DNA from: JANOSH01 sp031415695
Lineage (GTDB): Bacteria; Actinomycetota; Acidimicrobiia; Acidimicrobiales; Ilumatobacteraceae
Assembly (NCBI GenBank): GCA_031415695.1
Contig: JANOSH010000038.1
Coordinates: 18,260 to 82,259 of the forward strand
Direction of reading: 5' to 3'
DNA length: 64,000 nt
Made by a program: the position numbers and the translations under genes. This document shows, in pieces, positions 9,277 to 17,222 of this stretch (its first letter is position 1; the number at the start of each line of letters is the position of its first letter). A model generated the notes under the pieces. It was not told the DNA's origin. It did no database searches and worked only from the letters and a program-made list of their open reading frames with translations.

Positions 9277-10983
9277 CTACAACCCGTCGAACGGGTCGGC
9301 CGGACGCGGCGTAGACCCGGCTGCCGCACCACCAATTTCAGAGGCACGCGTGGCCCAAGCTGGAAACGGAAACTCGACAACGAGGGGCACTGGGAGTTCG
9401 GGTTGGTTCACAAACATGGTTCCCGGCCGGGCAATGGTTGCTCGTTTTCGCTGCGCCTCGGGTAAGAAGCCATACTCGGGCCTGCTGGCCTCGGCTGCGT
9501 CGAGGCGACCAACCACGCGGATGGCAGCATTGGAAATGATGCGACGCTCGACTTCACTCGCGGTCTGTTGGGCCCCGATCAAGATGACGCCGAGTGAACG
9601 TCCGCGTTCGGCGACGTCGAGAAGAATTTCCTTTATGGGCGAGGAACCCTCTCGCGGCGCATATTTGTTGAGCTCATCGAGCACAAGGAAGGTCAGCGGA
9701 CGCGCTGACCCGGTGCGCTCCTTCTCGTCGAATAAATGTCGGATGGTGACGCCAACGACAAAGCGCTGAGCACGATCGTGCAGCGAGTGCAGATCGACAA
9801 CCGTTACTTGAGCGCCAGAGGTATCGATACGATGGGACGCCCGCTCGCGTACGTCGGCTCGGATGAGCGGCGAAAGACGTTTGCGGCTTGCTTGAAGGCG
9901 ACGGATGAACGCATTGACGGTACCGAGGGTTGTTGCTCTTCCAGCCCATTCGTCACGCGTGTGGTCGTCGCTTACCCGTTCGACTACAACGTCGACAAGG
10001 TCTCCATAGGTACGTAACGTTCGGCCATCGATTGTCCATGCACCGTCGGAACCCGATACGGCACCGTCACGATGCAGCTTGGCGGTGAGATGATGCACGA
10101 TCATCGTGTACTGCTGACGCTCATCCTCGGCGTCAGCAAAGACAAACGGCAACAGCTCCTCGGTACAAAATTCAGCCAGGGTCCAGTAAAACGAGTGCAC
10201 GCCGGTGGCTCGGCTAGCGACATGGGGTCCGGCGTTCGGGTCTCCCGGTCGCGGCGGCGCAAACACGGCGAAACTTGCAAACGGTTCGGCGGGGAGACCG
10301 AGCTTGGCATACAGAGAACGTTGCTGCGGTTCGAGCCGGCTGTTGGGGTGATCCAGAAACAACAGGTCCTCGCCCTTGACATTGAATATCAGGGCTTTGG
10401 TGTTTGCCGCCTCAGCCAACAAGACACCTGAGGTAAACAGACTATGCAGGAGGAACGTGGCGTAGCTGGTTTTGGTGGCAACGCCCGAGATGCCAGAGAT
10501 GTTGATGTGAGCACCACGTGTGCCGTCGACAAACTCGAGGTTGGCGAACAGCGGCTCACCGTCTCGCCCCAAGCCGATAGGAAGACGATCGACCATTTTG
10601 TCAAAGCACAACGCATTGTCGCGCTCGGCTCCCGTGGCTCGCCGAACGGCCGAACCGGGTAGGGGAGGAACGTAGACTTCGGGATCAACCCGGGTGGTCA
10701 ACACTTCGGCCGCTTCGAACTCTTGGGCGGGCAACACGCCATCGGCAATGAGGAACACATCGCTGCCCCACGAAGCGCCTTCTTGTACCGCTCGTACTTG
10801 GCTTACGACTCCGGAGATGGTTACGGGTTCGGTACGTCCTGGCACTCGACGTTCGGTGACGACAACATCGTCGAGTTGCAGGAACTGTCCGTCGGCAACA
10901 CCGACCCAAAACGAGGTAGGCGTGGCTCCGCCTTCCGACGCCATTCCGAGAACACGACCAACAACTGGCACTGGATCAACCAC
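9277..10983 (-). CDS. herA: HerA-like DNA translocase ATPase
   Basis: Hexameric FtsK/HerA-superfamily motor that drives NurA/Mre11-dependent end resection in archaea. From the GTG at 10983 (MVDPVPVVGRVLGMASEGG) the protein has 568 residues. Residues 1-100 form a HAS-barrel-like beta domain. A Walker A-like loop GISGVATKTS lies near 164-173, with Thr instead of Gly before the Lys. Walker B is LTFLVLDELNKYAP, followed by the sensor-like segment GVILIGAQQTASEVERR. The C-terminal tail is Pro/Ala-rich. A TTG at 11070 would add 29 residues of poor conservation; neither start has a convincing Shine-Dalgarno. It is the first gene of the four-gene operon and is divergent from the secreted SdrD-like protein. 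Confidence 0.8.
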   Translation of the reverse strand: MVDPVPVVGRVLGMASEGGATPTSFWVGVADGQFLQLDDVVVTERRVPGRTEPVTISGVVSQVRAVQEGASWGSDVFLIADGVLPAQEFEAAEVLTTRVDPEVYVPPLPGSAVRRATGAERDNALCFDKMVDRLPIGLGRDGEPLFANLEFVDGTRGAHINISGISGVATKTSYATFLLHSLFTSGVLLAEAANTKALIFNVKGEDLLFLDHPNSRLEPQQRSLYAKLGLPAEPFASFAVFAPPRPGDPNAGPHVASRATGVHSFYWTLAEFCTEELLPFVFADAEDERQQYTMIVHHLTAKLHRDGAVSGSDGAWTIDGRTLRTYGDLVDVVVERVSDDHTRDEWAGRATTLGTVNAFIRRLQASRKRLSPLIRADVRERASHRIDTSGAQVTVVDLHSLHDRAQRFVVGVTIRHLFDEKERTGSARPLTFLVLDELNKYAPREGSSPIKEILLDVAERGRSLGVILIGAQQTASEVERRIISNAAIRVVGRLDAAEASRPEYGFLPEAQRKRATIARPGTMFVNQPELPVPLVVEFPFPAWATRASEIGGAAAGSTPRPADPFDGL

Positions 10984-11131
10984 ACCACGACCGTACCAAG
11001 GGGCCGGCCATAAAGCCCGGAGCCTCGAAGCAACAGGCCGTTCCGACAGCCTCGTCGCCGTCAACCTCAAAGAACCCTCAAGGTCAGTCCGGAACCCTCA
11101 TTAGAGCGACCGGCCAGCCGTCGAGGTCCTT

Positions 11132-14100
11132 ATGGTAAAGGAATCTTTGCTCGGATTCTCGCGTCCGCTGTGCCTTACGTTTGCTGCTCTTGTGTCCATA
11201 ACGGGCATCGTTGTCTCCCCCATGCGCGCCTCGGCGGTGCCGCGATCTGTCTCCGGAACGGTCTACCGCGACTACGATGCTTCAGGCTTTCGCGCTTGGA
11301 CTGAGGACTGGCGAACCCAAAGCGCGGCCGATACACAGGCGATCGAGGAACCCGGCGTGGCAGGAATCGAGATTCTCGCCTTCGTAGCCGACCCCGCAGC
11401 GGACGCGAGTGATACTCCAATCACTCGAACCGTCACCGACGCGGTCGGTAACTACAGCCTCGATATCGACACGGGCGCATGGGGCGATTCTGTTCGCCTG
11501 GAGATGCGAATCCCCGAAGCTCTGTCGTATCTAGAACCAGTCGCCGTCGTGAACGACGGCCAGTTGCCCACCAGAGTTCTGAACAATGCCACCAGCTTGA
11601 GATGGGACTTGGTGCGCGACACCACATTCATCACGCTTCCTCATTCCGGCAGGGTTAATTTCCGAGTCGCTAATCCGAACGACTACTGCCAGCAAAAACC
11701 GCTCCTGGTTACCACCTGTTTTCGATACGGCGACCAACGACCTACCCGAAGTCGCCCAACTATTTTCGCTTGGCCGCAGGACCGAACCGGTGGGGCCGCC
11801 ATGAGTAGCTATGTCCTTCCAGATGCGCTCGCGACCGACAGCCAAACTGGCACAACGTTCGGCCTGGGCTACAACCGCCACAACGATGTGCTGTTTGCTT
11901 CGGCATATATGCGGCGATTTGCCGGATTCGGCCAGCCCGGACTGCCTCGTTTCGGTGGCGGTTCGGGTTCTGGAGCCGGTGGGCCTGGATCAATCTACGC
12001 CATTCAAAACCCGGGATCAGCGGACCCGAAGGTGTCTGAGTTCGTTAACCTCAACACATTAATCACGACGCCCACTGGCGCCGACCCAATTGCCGGAGCC
12101 GACCCGCACCCTTCAGCCATTGGCTCGGGCATGAGCGGCAAGGTAACAGCTCAGGGAGTTCCGGGCTCTGCGCTCGAGCAGTGGTATCACGATGCGGGAT
12201 CATGGAACGCCGTTGGCAAGCTGAGCTTTGGCGATCTGGAGGTGAGCGAAGACAGCCAGTGGTTGTACGTCGTAAACATGACCAACGGGTTCTTGTACAA
12301 GATGAGCGCCATTTTGCCGGCCGCCCGGGCGAGCGACATTATCCAGGCAAGTACCCCCGTGCCCTGCCCTCCAGATGACGGCAACAACGGCGGCGGAAAT
12401 GATTCCGACGGCACCGACCCCACCAACCCGGGCTCGGGCAAGAAGACCGGCGCACCGAACACCGACTGCAACGATGCTGGCAGTCCAGGCGCGGCCAGCA
12501 AGGTCGCCGTCGACTGTTTGCCCCAGGATTTTCGTCCCATGGCCGTCGCGCTGCACGACGGCAAGGGGTACCTTGGTGTCGTGTGTTCCGCCGAGACCAC
12601 GCAAGATCGTGCGCAACTTCGCGCCTACGTTTTTACATTCGACACCACCACGCTCGCCTTCAATCCAGTGCCGATAGCGGATGTCGACCTCACCTACCGG
12701 CGAGCCTGCCCGACAACACAGGCCACTACGCTCGGCCGCTCGCATCCGTATTGTGCCGACGAGCAGTGGATGCCGTGGACGAGCAAGACCCCGATAATTC
12801 CGCGAGCCGAAGCCAACAGAGTGCCGGGTAACACCGCCAACACAGCGCAGTTCTACGGCACAAATTGGGGCGGCTTTCCCTTACGCTCAGAGTCAAGCGA
12901 ATACATCTTTGCCGAACCAATCCTGGCCACAATCGCCTTTGATAACAACGACATGGTGCTAGGAATCCGCAATCGATTCGGTGATCGAGTGGGACCATCG
13001 CTTGGTGCCGTCGAGCTCGCTCAGCCCGTCGGCGCATCTCCGAGTTCGCAGTATTCCGTCCGCGATATCGCGATCACACAAGCCGACTCAGGTCGCGGCG
13101 CGATTATTCGGCTATGCAAGGACAGCGCAGGTTCATTCCAATTGGAAGGTGGCAGAAACACACTGGTGTGGGAGAACGGCTCTCAGGTGACGAGATTCCG
13201 TTCGGTGTGCGGGACCAAGATCGCGAACAACTCTGGCACGACATTTGGCATCGGCGGAACCATGTTTCACGGCGCATACGCCGAGAAGGCCATGGGCTCT
13301 TTAGCCATACGCCAGGGATCCCGCGACGTCGTCACCACCTTCGTGGACCCAATTGGTGGCGAGGCGGCGGGAACGGTGACCTTCGCCAACCGCACCGGGC
13401 ATATGTGGGGCGACGTGGGGGTATATGCGGCGTATACCGACACTGAGCACTCGGGCAACAGTCCGGCCACTAACGAGGGCCTCTTCGCCAAGTCGAACGG
13501 GCTCGGCGATCTCGAGTTCATTTGCGCCCAGGCTCCGGTCGAAGTCGGTGACCGCGTGTGGGACGACAAGAACGGCGATGGGCTACAGAGCGCGAACGTC
13601 TCCAAGTCCGATCAACCGAACTACGAGCCTGGCCTCGCCGACGTCAAGATTGAACTGCTCGACACAGCCGGCACGGTTGTGGCGACAACCGAGACTGACG
13701 CCAACGGTCAGTTCTTATTCTCGTCGGGTGAGGGCCGCCATGCTCGCCTCACGAACACCAGCTTTGTCTACGATGTCAGCGCGCTTCGTGGCGCAACCGC
13801 GGGCCTACGGCTGAAGGCACAACTTCCCGGTGTTAGCGGCGCAGTTGCCCCCGCTGGAGGTCCCGGCGATGGGCTTCTCAGCATCTACGAGCTCTACAAA
13901 CCAACCCAGATCGTGTCGTCAGCAGGTACATCACAACGACGATCGGTGGTGTACGCAAACGGCGTCTCAGGCCCGTTCACCGCCGACACGAACCGGACCG
14001 ATCTCGACATCGGCTTCAGCGAGGTTGGTGTACCAACCCTCGAACCGGTGGTCATCGAGATTCGAGGCGTGTATTGGAATGACAGCCCGTCGACGCCAGC

Positions 14101-14509
14101 GGCACCCGGCGGTACCGACGGCGTGCGAGAAGCATCGGACCTGCCACTGGCTGGTGCGCGGGTCGAGCTACTGCGGGCCGATGGGACACCTGCGCTGACC
14201 ACCACCGGTGTTCCTCGCATCACTGTTACCGCCGCCAACGGGTGGTACCGATTCACCGACCTTGACCCTGGCGACTACATCATTCGCTTCACCCGGGTCA
14301 CAGGGCGGTGGGCACCAACAGCGGTGGGTGCCGACCGCGCCGTTGACTCCGATGCGGTCTGGGTGGCGAACGTAGACACCACCGCGCTGGCCACAGCAAC
14401 GCTGTCGGCGGCTACCACCACGGCCCTGGCAGCTACGCCGTGGATCCGGTTACACAGTGGTCCCGACGCGGCTGTAAAAGACGACCCGAAGGACCTTCCC
14501 CCGACGTAA
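11132..14509 (+). CDS. Large secreted protein with C-terminal SdrD B-like domains
   Basis: 1,125 residues from an ATG. The N-terminus is a signal peptide: positive VKES start, hydrophobic core LCLTFAALVSITGIVVS, and a probable cleavage after ASA near residue 35. An early domain begins SVSGTVYRDYDASG, itself SdrD-B-like. The long middle part (about residues 180-780) has Asp/Gly-rich, propeller-like segments and a Gly/Asn/Asp-rich linker around residues 414-430. Two C-terminal SdrD_B-type modules follow: VGDRVWDDKNGDGLQ with TDANGQFLFS, and IRGVYWNDSPSTP with AANGWYRFTDLDPGDYIIRF. There is no LPXTG motif or C-terminal membrane anchor, so it is probably released or held non-covalently. Function unknown, perhaps adhesion or surface structure. 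Confidence 0.8.
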   Translation: MVKESLLGFSRPLCLTFAALVSITGIVVSPMRASAVPRSVSGTVYRDYDASGFRAWTEDWRTQSAADTQAIEEPGVAGIEILAFVADPAADASDTPITRTVTDAVGNYSLDIDTGAWGDSVRLEMRIPEALSYLEPVAVVNDGQLPTRVLNNATSLRWDLVRDTTFITLPHSGRVNFRVANPNDYCQQKPLLVTTCFRYGDQRPTRSRPTIFAWPQDRTGGAAMSSYVLPDALATDSQTGTTFGLGYNRHNDVLFASAYMRRFAGFGQPGLPRFGGGSGSGAGGPGSIYAIQNPGSADPKVSEFVNLNTLITTPTGADPIAGADPHPSAIGSGMSGKVTAQGVPGSALEQWYHDAGSWNAVGKLSFGDLEVSEDSQWLYVVNMTNGFLYKMSAILPAARASDIIQASTPVPCPPDDGNNGGGNDSDGTDPTNPGSGKKTGAPNTDCNDAGSPGAASKVAVDCLPQDFRPMAVALHDGKGYLGVVCSAETTQDRAQLRAYVFTFDTTTLAFNPVPIADVDLTYRRACPTTQATTLGRSHPYCADEQWMPWTSKTPIIPRAEANRVPGNTANTAQFYGTNWGGFPLRSESSEYIFAEPILATIAFDNNDMVLGIRNRFGDRVGPSLGAVELAQPVGASPSSQYSVRDIAITQADSGRGAIIRLCKDSAGSFQLEGGRNTLVWENGSQVTRFRSVCGTKIANNSGTTFGIGGTMFHGAYAEKAMGSLAIRQGSRDVVTTFVDPIGGEAAGTVTFANRTGHMWGDVGVYAAYTDTEHSGNSPATNEGLFAKSNGLGDLEFICAQAPVEVGDRVWDDKNGDGLQSANVSKSDQPNYEPGLADVKIELLDTAGTVVATTETDANGQFLFSSGEGRHARLTNTSFVYDVSALRGATAGLRLKAQLPGVSGAVAPAGGPGDGLLSIYELYKPTQIVSSAGTSQRRSVVYANGVSGPFTADTNRTDLDIGFSEVGVPTLEPVVIEIRGVYWNDSPSTPAAPGGTDGVREASDLPLAGARVELLRADGTPALTTTGVPRITVTAANGWYRFTDLDPGDYIIRFTRVTGRWAPTAVGADRAVDSDAVWVANVDTTALATATLSAATTTALAATPWIRLHSGPDAAVKDDPKDLPPT

Positions 14510-14607
14510 CAGCGCTCGGGCACCGGTTGTTGCGCGCCTGGTAGCTCGCAGCCGCTACCGATCGCACAAGTATCGAGTTTGCTCGGCGTCCACGCCCGAG
14601 AACAGCG

Positions 14608-14640
14608 AGAGGCCCAGTCCGCTGAGCGGAGAGGGCCTCT
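14608..14640. terminator. Strong hairpin between convergent genes
   Basis: Two nested perfect stems: AGAGGCCC (14608-14615) pairs with GGGCCTCT (14633-14640), and inside it TCCGC-TGA-GCGGA. There is no T-tract on either side, as is common for actinobacterial terminators. It lies between the secreted protein (plus) and tRNA-Val (minus), so it could stop transcription from both sides. Confidence 0.6.
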
Positions 14641-14656
14641 GAGCACGTGCCAAGGG

Positions 14657-14730
14657 TGAGCGTAGAGGGTCTCGAACCCCCGGCCTCTACCGTGTCATGG
14701 TAGCGCTCTAGCCAACTGAGCTATACGCCC
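14657..14730 (-). tRNA. tRNA-Val (anticodon GAC)
   Basis: The minus strand folds as a cloverleaf. The acceptor GGGCGTA pairs with TACGCTC (one G-T pair). The D-arm contains AGCTCAGTTGGCTAGAGC, the anticodon stem CTACC/GGTAG encloses the loop ATGACAC with anticodon GAC, and the T-arm contains GGGGGTTCGAGACCCTC. The 3' CCA is not encoded (ACCC follows). It lies just downstream of hemW on the same strand. Confidence 0.95.
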
Positions 14731-14755
14731 AAAGCAGGACGCATCTTAGCATTAC

Positions 14756-15823
14756 CTACGGCCGAAGGCGCAGGGCGATCTGATTTGCCATGAGGCGACC
14801 TTGCCGGGTGAGCACCACCCGGCCGTCGACAGCGCTGACGAAGTCGTCCAATCCGTCGACATCTAAGGCCTCTTGGGGCACGCCATCGCGTGTACGCAAC
14901 GAGAGTTCGAGGCGTTCGAATCGGCGGGTCGCCTCGTCGAGGATCTCGCCCGCGGCCTCGGTCGACGTACCGGTCCGCACAAGTTCGATGTAGCGCTCAG
15001 GGGTTCGCACCCGCCACCAGCGTCGACCGTCCTGGTGCGAATGTGCCGCCGAGCCCAACCCGAGATAGTTACCTTGGGCCCAATACAACTGATTGTGGCG
15101 CGATTCGTGGCCGGGCATCGCCCAATTCGAGATCTCATAGTTGTCGAGCCCTGATGCAATGAATGCGGCGTCGGCGGCGATGTATCGATCGGCCTGAACA
15201 TCATCGTCAGGGTGGCGAGCGGGGTCGGCAGCCAGCGGCGTTCCTGCCTCGACGGTCAGGCCGTACGCCGAGATGTGAGGTGGACGAAACCGCAGCACTT
15301 CGGTCAGCGTCGTCGTCCAATCATCGTTCGTTTCACCGACCGAGCCGTAGATGAGATCGAGGTTGAACGTCGGCACGCCACCGTCAACCACGACATCGAC
15401 TGCCCGAACAACATTGTCGGGTTGGTGCCATCGGCCAAGGCCCTTGAGAACATGGGGAACCATCGACTGGACACCCAAGCTGATGCGGTTTACACCGTGG
15501 TCTCGGTATGTCGACACCAGGTCGGGCGTGACGTCGTCGGGATTGCATTCCACCGTTACCTCGGCGTCGACAACCGTTGGTATCGATTCCACGAGCCTGC
15601 CCAGCAACGCAGCAGGAATCATCGATGGCGTACCACCACCAACAAAGACACTGGTGACCGGCGGCACCTCGCCCGAGGCGATTGCTCGCTGCAGTTCAGT
15701 ATGGAGGGCGTCGGTGTATGCCTCGGCAAGATGGATGCGGTCGGTCCACGTAGCAAACGCACAGTAGTCACACCGCCGGGCACAAAACGGTATGTGTATG
15801 TACACCCCGTATCCGACTGACAT
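14756..15823 (-). CDS. hemW: Radical-SAM heme chaperone HemW
   Basis: HemW-type protein, thought to insert heme into respiratory proteins; often mis-annotated as oxygen-independent coproporphyrinogen oxidase. The 355-residue product starts MSVGYGVYIHIPFC and carries the radical-SAM cysteines C14-x3-C18-x2-C21 (CARRCDYC). It also has FVGGGTPSM, NRISLGVQS, FNLDLIYG and the HemW C-terminal domain. The extra N-terminal residues and PNxxx features of HemN are absent. It belongs to the frequently conserved lepA-hemW-hrcA-dnaJ-rsmE neighbourhood, here interrupted by other genes. Confidence 0.92.
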   Translation of the reverse strand: MSVGYGVYIHIPFCARRCDYCAFATWTDRIHLAEAYTDALHTELQRAIASGEVPPVTSVFVGGGTPSMIPAALLGRLVESIPTVVDAEVTVECNPDDVTPDLVSTYRDHGVNRISLGVQSMVPHVLKGLGRWHQPDNVVRAVDVVVDGGVPTFNLDLIYGSVGETNDDWTTTLTEVLRFRPPHISAYGLTVEAGTPLAADPARHPDDDVQADRYIAADAAFIASGLDNYEISNWAMPGHESRHNQLYWAQGNYLGLGSAAHSHQDGRRWWRVRTPERYIELVRTGTSTEAAGEILDEATRRFERLELSLRTRDGVPQEALDVDGLDDFVSAVDGRVVLTRQGRLMANQIALRLRP

Positions 15824-15850
15824 CAGATCAGGATACGGGGCGAAACAGAA

Positions 15851-16372
15851 CTAGTTGCGATGAAAGCGAAGCCCAAGCTCGTCGAGCTTGCGCACGGCCA
15901 TCTCGGCGGGGCAATCAAGGATGCACGCAATTGCCCGTAGGTCGTCTTGGCGCACCGTAAGAACCCGGCCGTTGAAGTCTTGGCGTTGTACCTGGATCAT
16001 GCGCAGGTACCGCGACAGCATGCTGTATTCGGTTCCACTTCGCTGCTCCAGCTTGGTGAGATCGATGACGATCTTGGGCTCGGGAAGATTGGCGCGTTCG
16101 GCCAGGTCGAAGCCCGGACCGTCGTCGCTCGGAAGCAGCTGATCGACCGGCACCATATAGAAGCGCGCTAGACGCTGGAGGCGGGGCACGCTGATGGCCC
16201 GCTCACCACGCTCGTAGGCTCCGAGTACCGACGCCTTGAACTCCTGTTTGGACGTGGCCTCGACTTCCTGGAGCGACAAACGCTTCTGTCGGCGGATTGC
16301 TCGTAGACGCTCGCCAACCCGGCGGCCGTAGGAAGCAATCAGTTCCTCGTCTTGTTCGATGATGTCATTCAT
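15851..16372 (-). CDS. bldD: BldD-like XRE-family regulator with a c-di-GMP binding signature
   Basis: 173 residues. Residues about 15-80 form an XRE helix-turn-helix that closely follows Streptomyces BldD (GERLRAIRRQKRLSL, AYERGERAISVPRLQRLA, FYMVPVDQLLP). The C-terminal domain contains RQD (130-132), eight residues, then RQDD (141-144). This matches the RxD-x8-RxxD signature with which BldD binds tetrameric c-di-GMP. The ATG at 16372 is chosen because an AGGAG ribosome-binding site sits 9 nt before it; a GTG six codons upstream would overlap that site. The AT-rich upstream region carries a promoter-like sequence and a possible BldD box. The regulon in this organism is unknown. Confidence 0.85.
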   Translation of the reverse strand: MNDIIEQDEELIASYGRRVGERLRAIRRQKRLSLQEVEATSKQEFKASVLGAYERGERAISVPRLQRLARFYMVPVDQLLPSDDGPGFDLAERANLPEPKIVIDLTKLEQRSGTEYSMLSRYLRMIQVQRQDFNGRVLTVRQDDLRAIACILDCPAEMAVRKLDELGLRFHRN

Positions 16373-16429
16373 AGTGTCTGTCTCCTGCACTCGTTAGCGG
16401 CAACATCACGGACAGTACAGTTTATAATG

Positions 16430-16442
16430 TCACGCACGGTGT
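16430..16442. promoter_or_regulatory. Possible BldD-type operator upstream of bldD-like gene
   Basis: TCACGCACGGTGT resembles the Streptomyces BldD consensus TnACnCwGnGTnA at 7 of 9 fixed positions by my count. It lies directly upstream of a -10-like TATAAA (minus strand, about 16421-16426) and about 60 bp before the bldD-like ATG, so it would suit autorepression. It also sits inside a wider inverted repeat, TGTCA (16429-16433) and TGACA (16447-16451). Inference only. Confidence 0.3.
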
Positions 16443-16547
16443 GTATTGACACGAACAAGACGGAGTCAAAACCGCAACGAGTGATATCTCGAGCGTTCAT
16501 ACACTTACTTATATTTTGCGGCACGAAACCAGTATAGTCCGAAGGTC

Positions 16548-17222
16548 TCATCTCGCTGAACTATGGGCTGCGCAGAGTAGCGTTGCGGCGACGAGCGCCG
16601 CTGTGTCGGCGCGCAACACGTGCGACCCAAGTCCAACAATTTGTTGGCTCTGAGCAAGCTCAGATGGACTCCAACCACCCTCGGGACCCACGACAATGCA
16701 GCGAGTCCCGCTGTCTATTGATGCCCCGCCCATGTGCGCCACCGCGGTGCCTGGCCGCTGAAGAACGTCGCTAAGCGCGGCCGCCACCGATATCTGAGGT
16801 CGCCACACCCTGCGACATTGGCCGACCGCCGAGTCGGCCACGCGGCGTAGCCGACTCAGTTGACTCTCGGTTTTGTCTGCAGTCCAGCGTGCCACGCTGT
16901 GTGCTGCCGGAAACCAAACGACCTCGGCGACACCGATTTCCGTTAGCTTCTGCACGGTAAGCTCCGGCTTGCCGCCCTTTGTTATGGCGCACGCAACCAC
17001 CAAAGGCCGTGGAGCAGCGACGTGGTTCACTGGGCCGGGTTCGTCGAGATCAGCCCCAAGCCGAGCGCTGCGCCAAGAGCCACGACCATCGGTAACGGTG
17101 ATAACGGTGCCGGTGCGAAGACGCAAAACCCGTTCGAGATGGTGGCGGTCGTCGTCCGAAAGGATCGGCAAATCAATATTAGCGACGATCACATGCGCAG
17201 CCGAGTCAACGAGTTCACTCAT
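16548..17222 (-). CDS. rsmE: 16S rRNA (uracil1498-N3)-methyltransferase
   Basis: RsmE methylates U1498 of 16S rRNA using S-adenosylmethionine. The 224-residue protein has an N-terminal PUA-like part (DDDRHHLERVLRLRTG) and a C-terminal SPOUT knot domain with VVGPEGGWSPSE and LGSHVLRADTAALVA. Mid-region motifs ITKGGKPELTVQKLTEIGV are typical. Its ATG overlaps the dnaJ stop by 4 nt (ATGA), so it is the third gene of hrcA-dnaJ-rsmE. The 175-bp gap downstream separates it from the bldD-like gene. Confidence 0.93.
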   Translation of the reverse strand: MSELVDSAAHVIVANIDLPILSDDDRHHLERVLRLRTGTVITVTDGRGSWRSARLGADLDEPGPVNHVAAPRPLVVACAITKGGKPELTVQKLTEIGVAEVVWFPAAHSVARWTADKTESQLSRLRRVADSAVGQCRRVWRPQISVAAALSDVLQRPGTAVAHMGGASIDSGTRCIVVGPEGGWSPSELAQSQQIVGLGSHVLRADTAALVAATLLCAAHSSAR

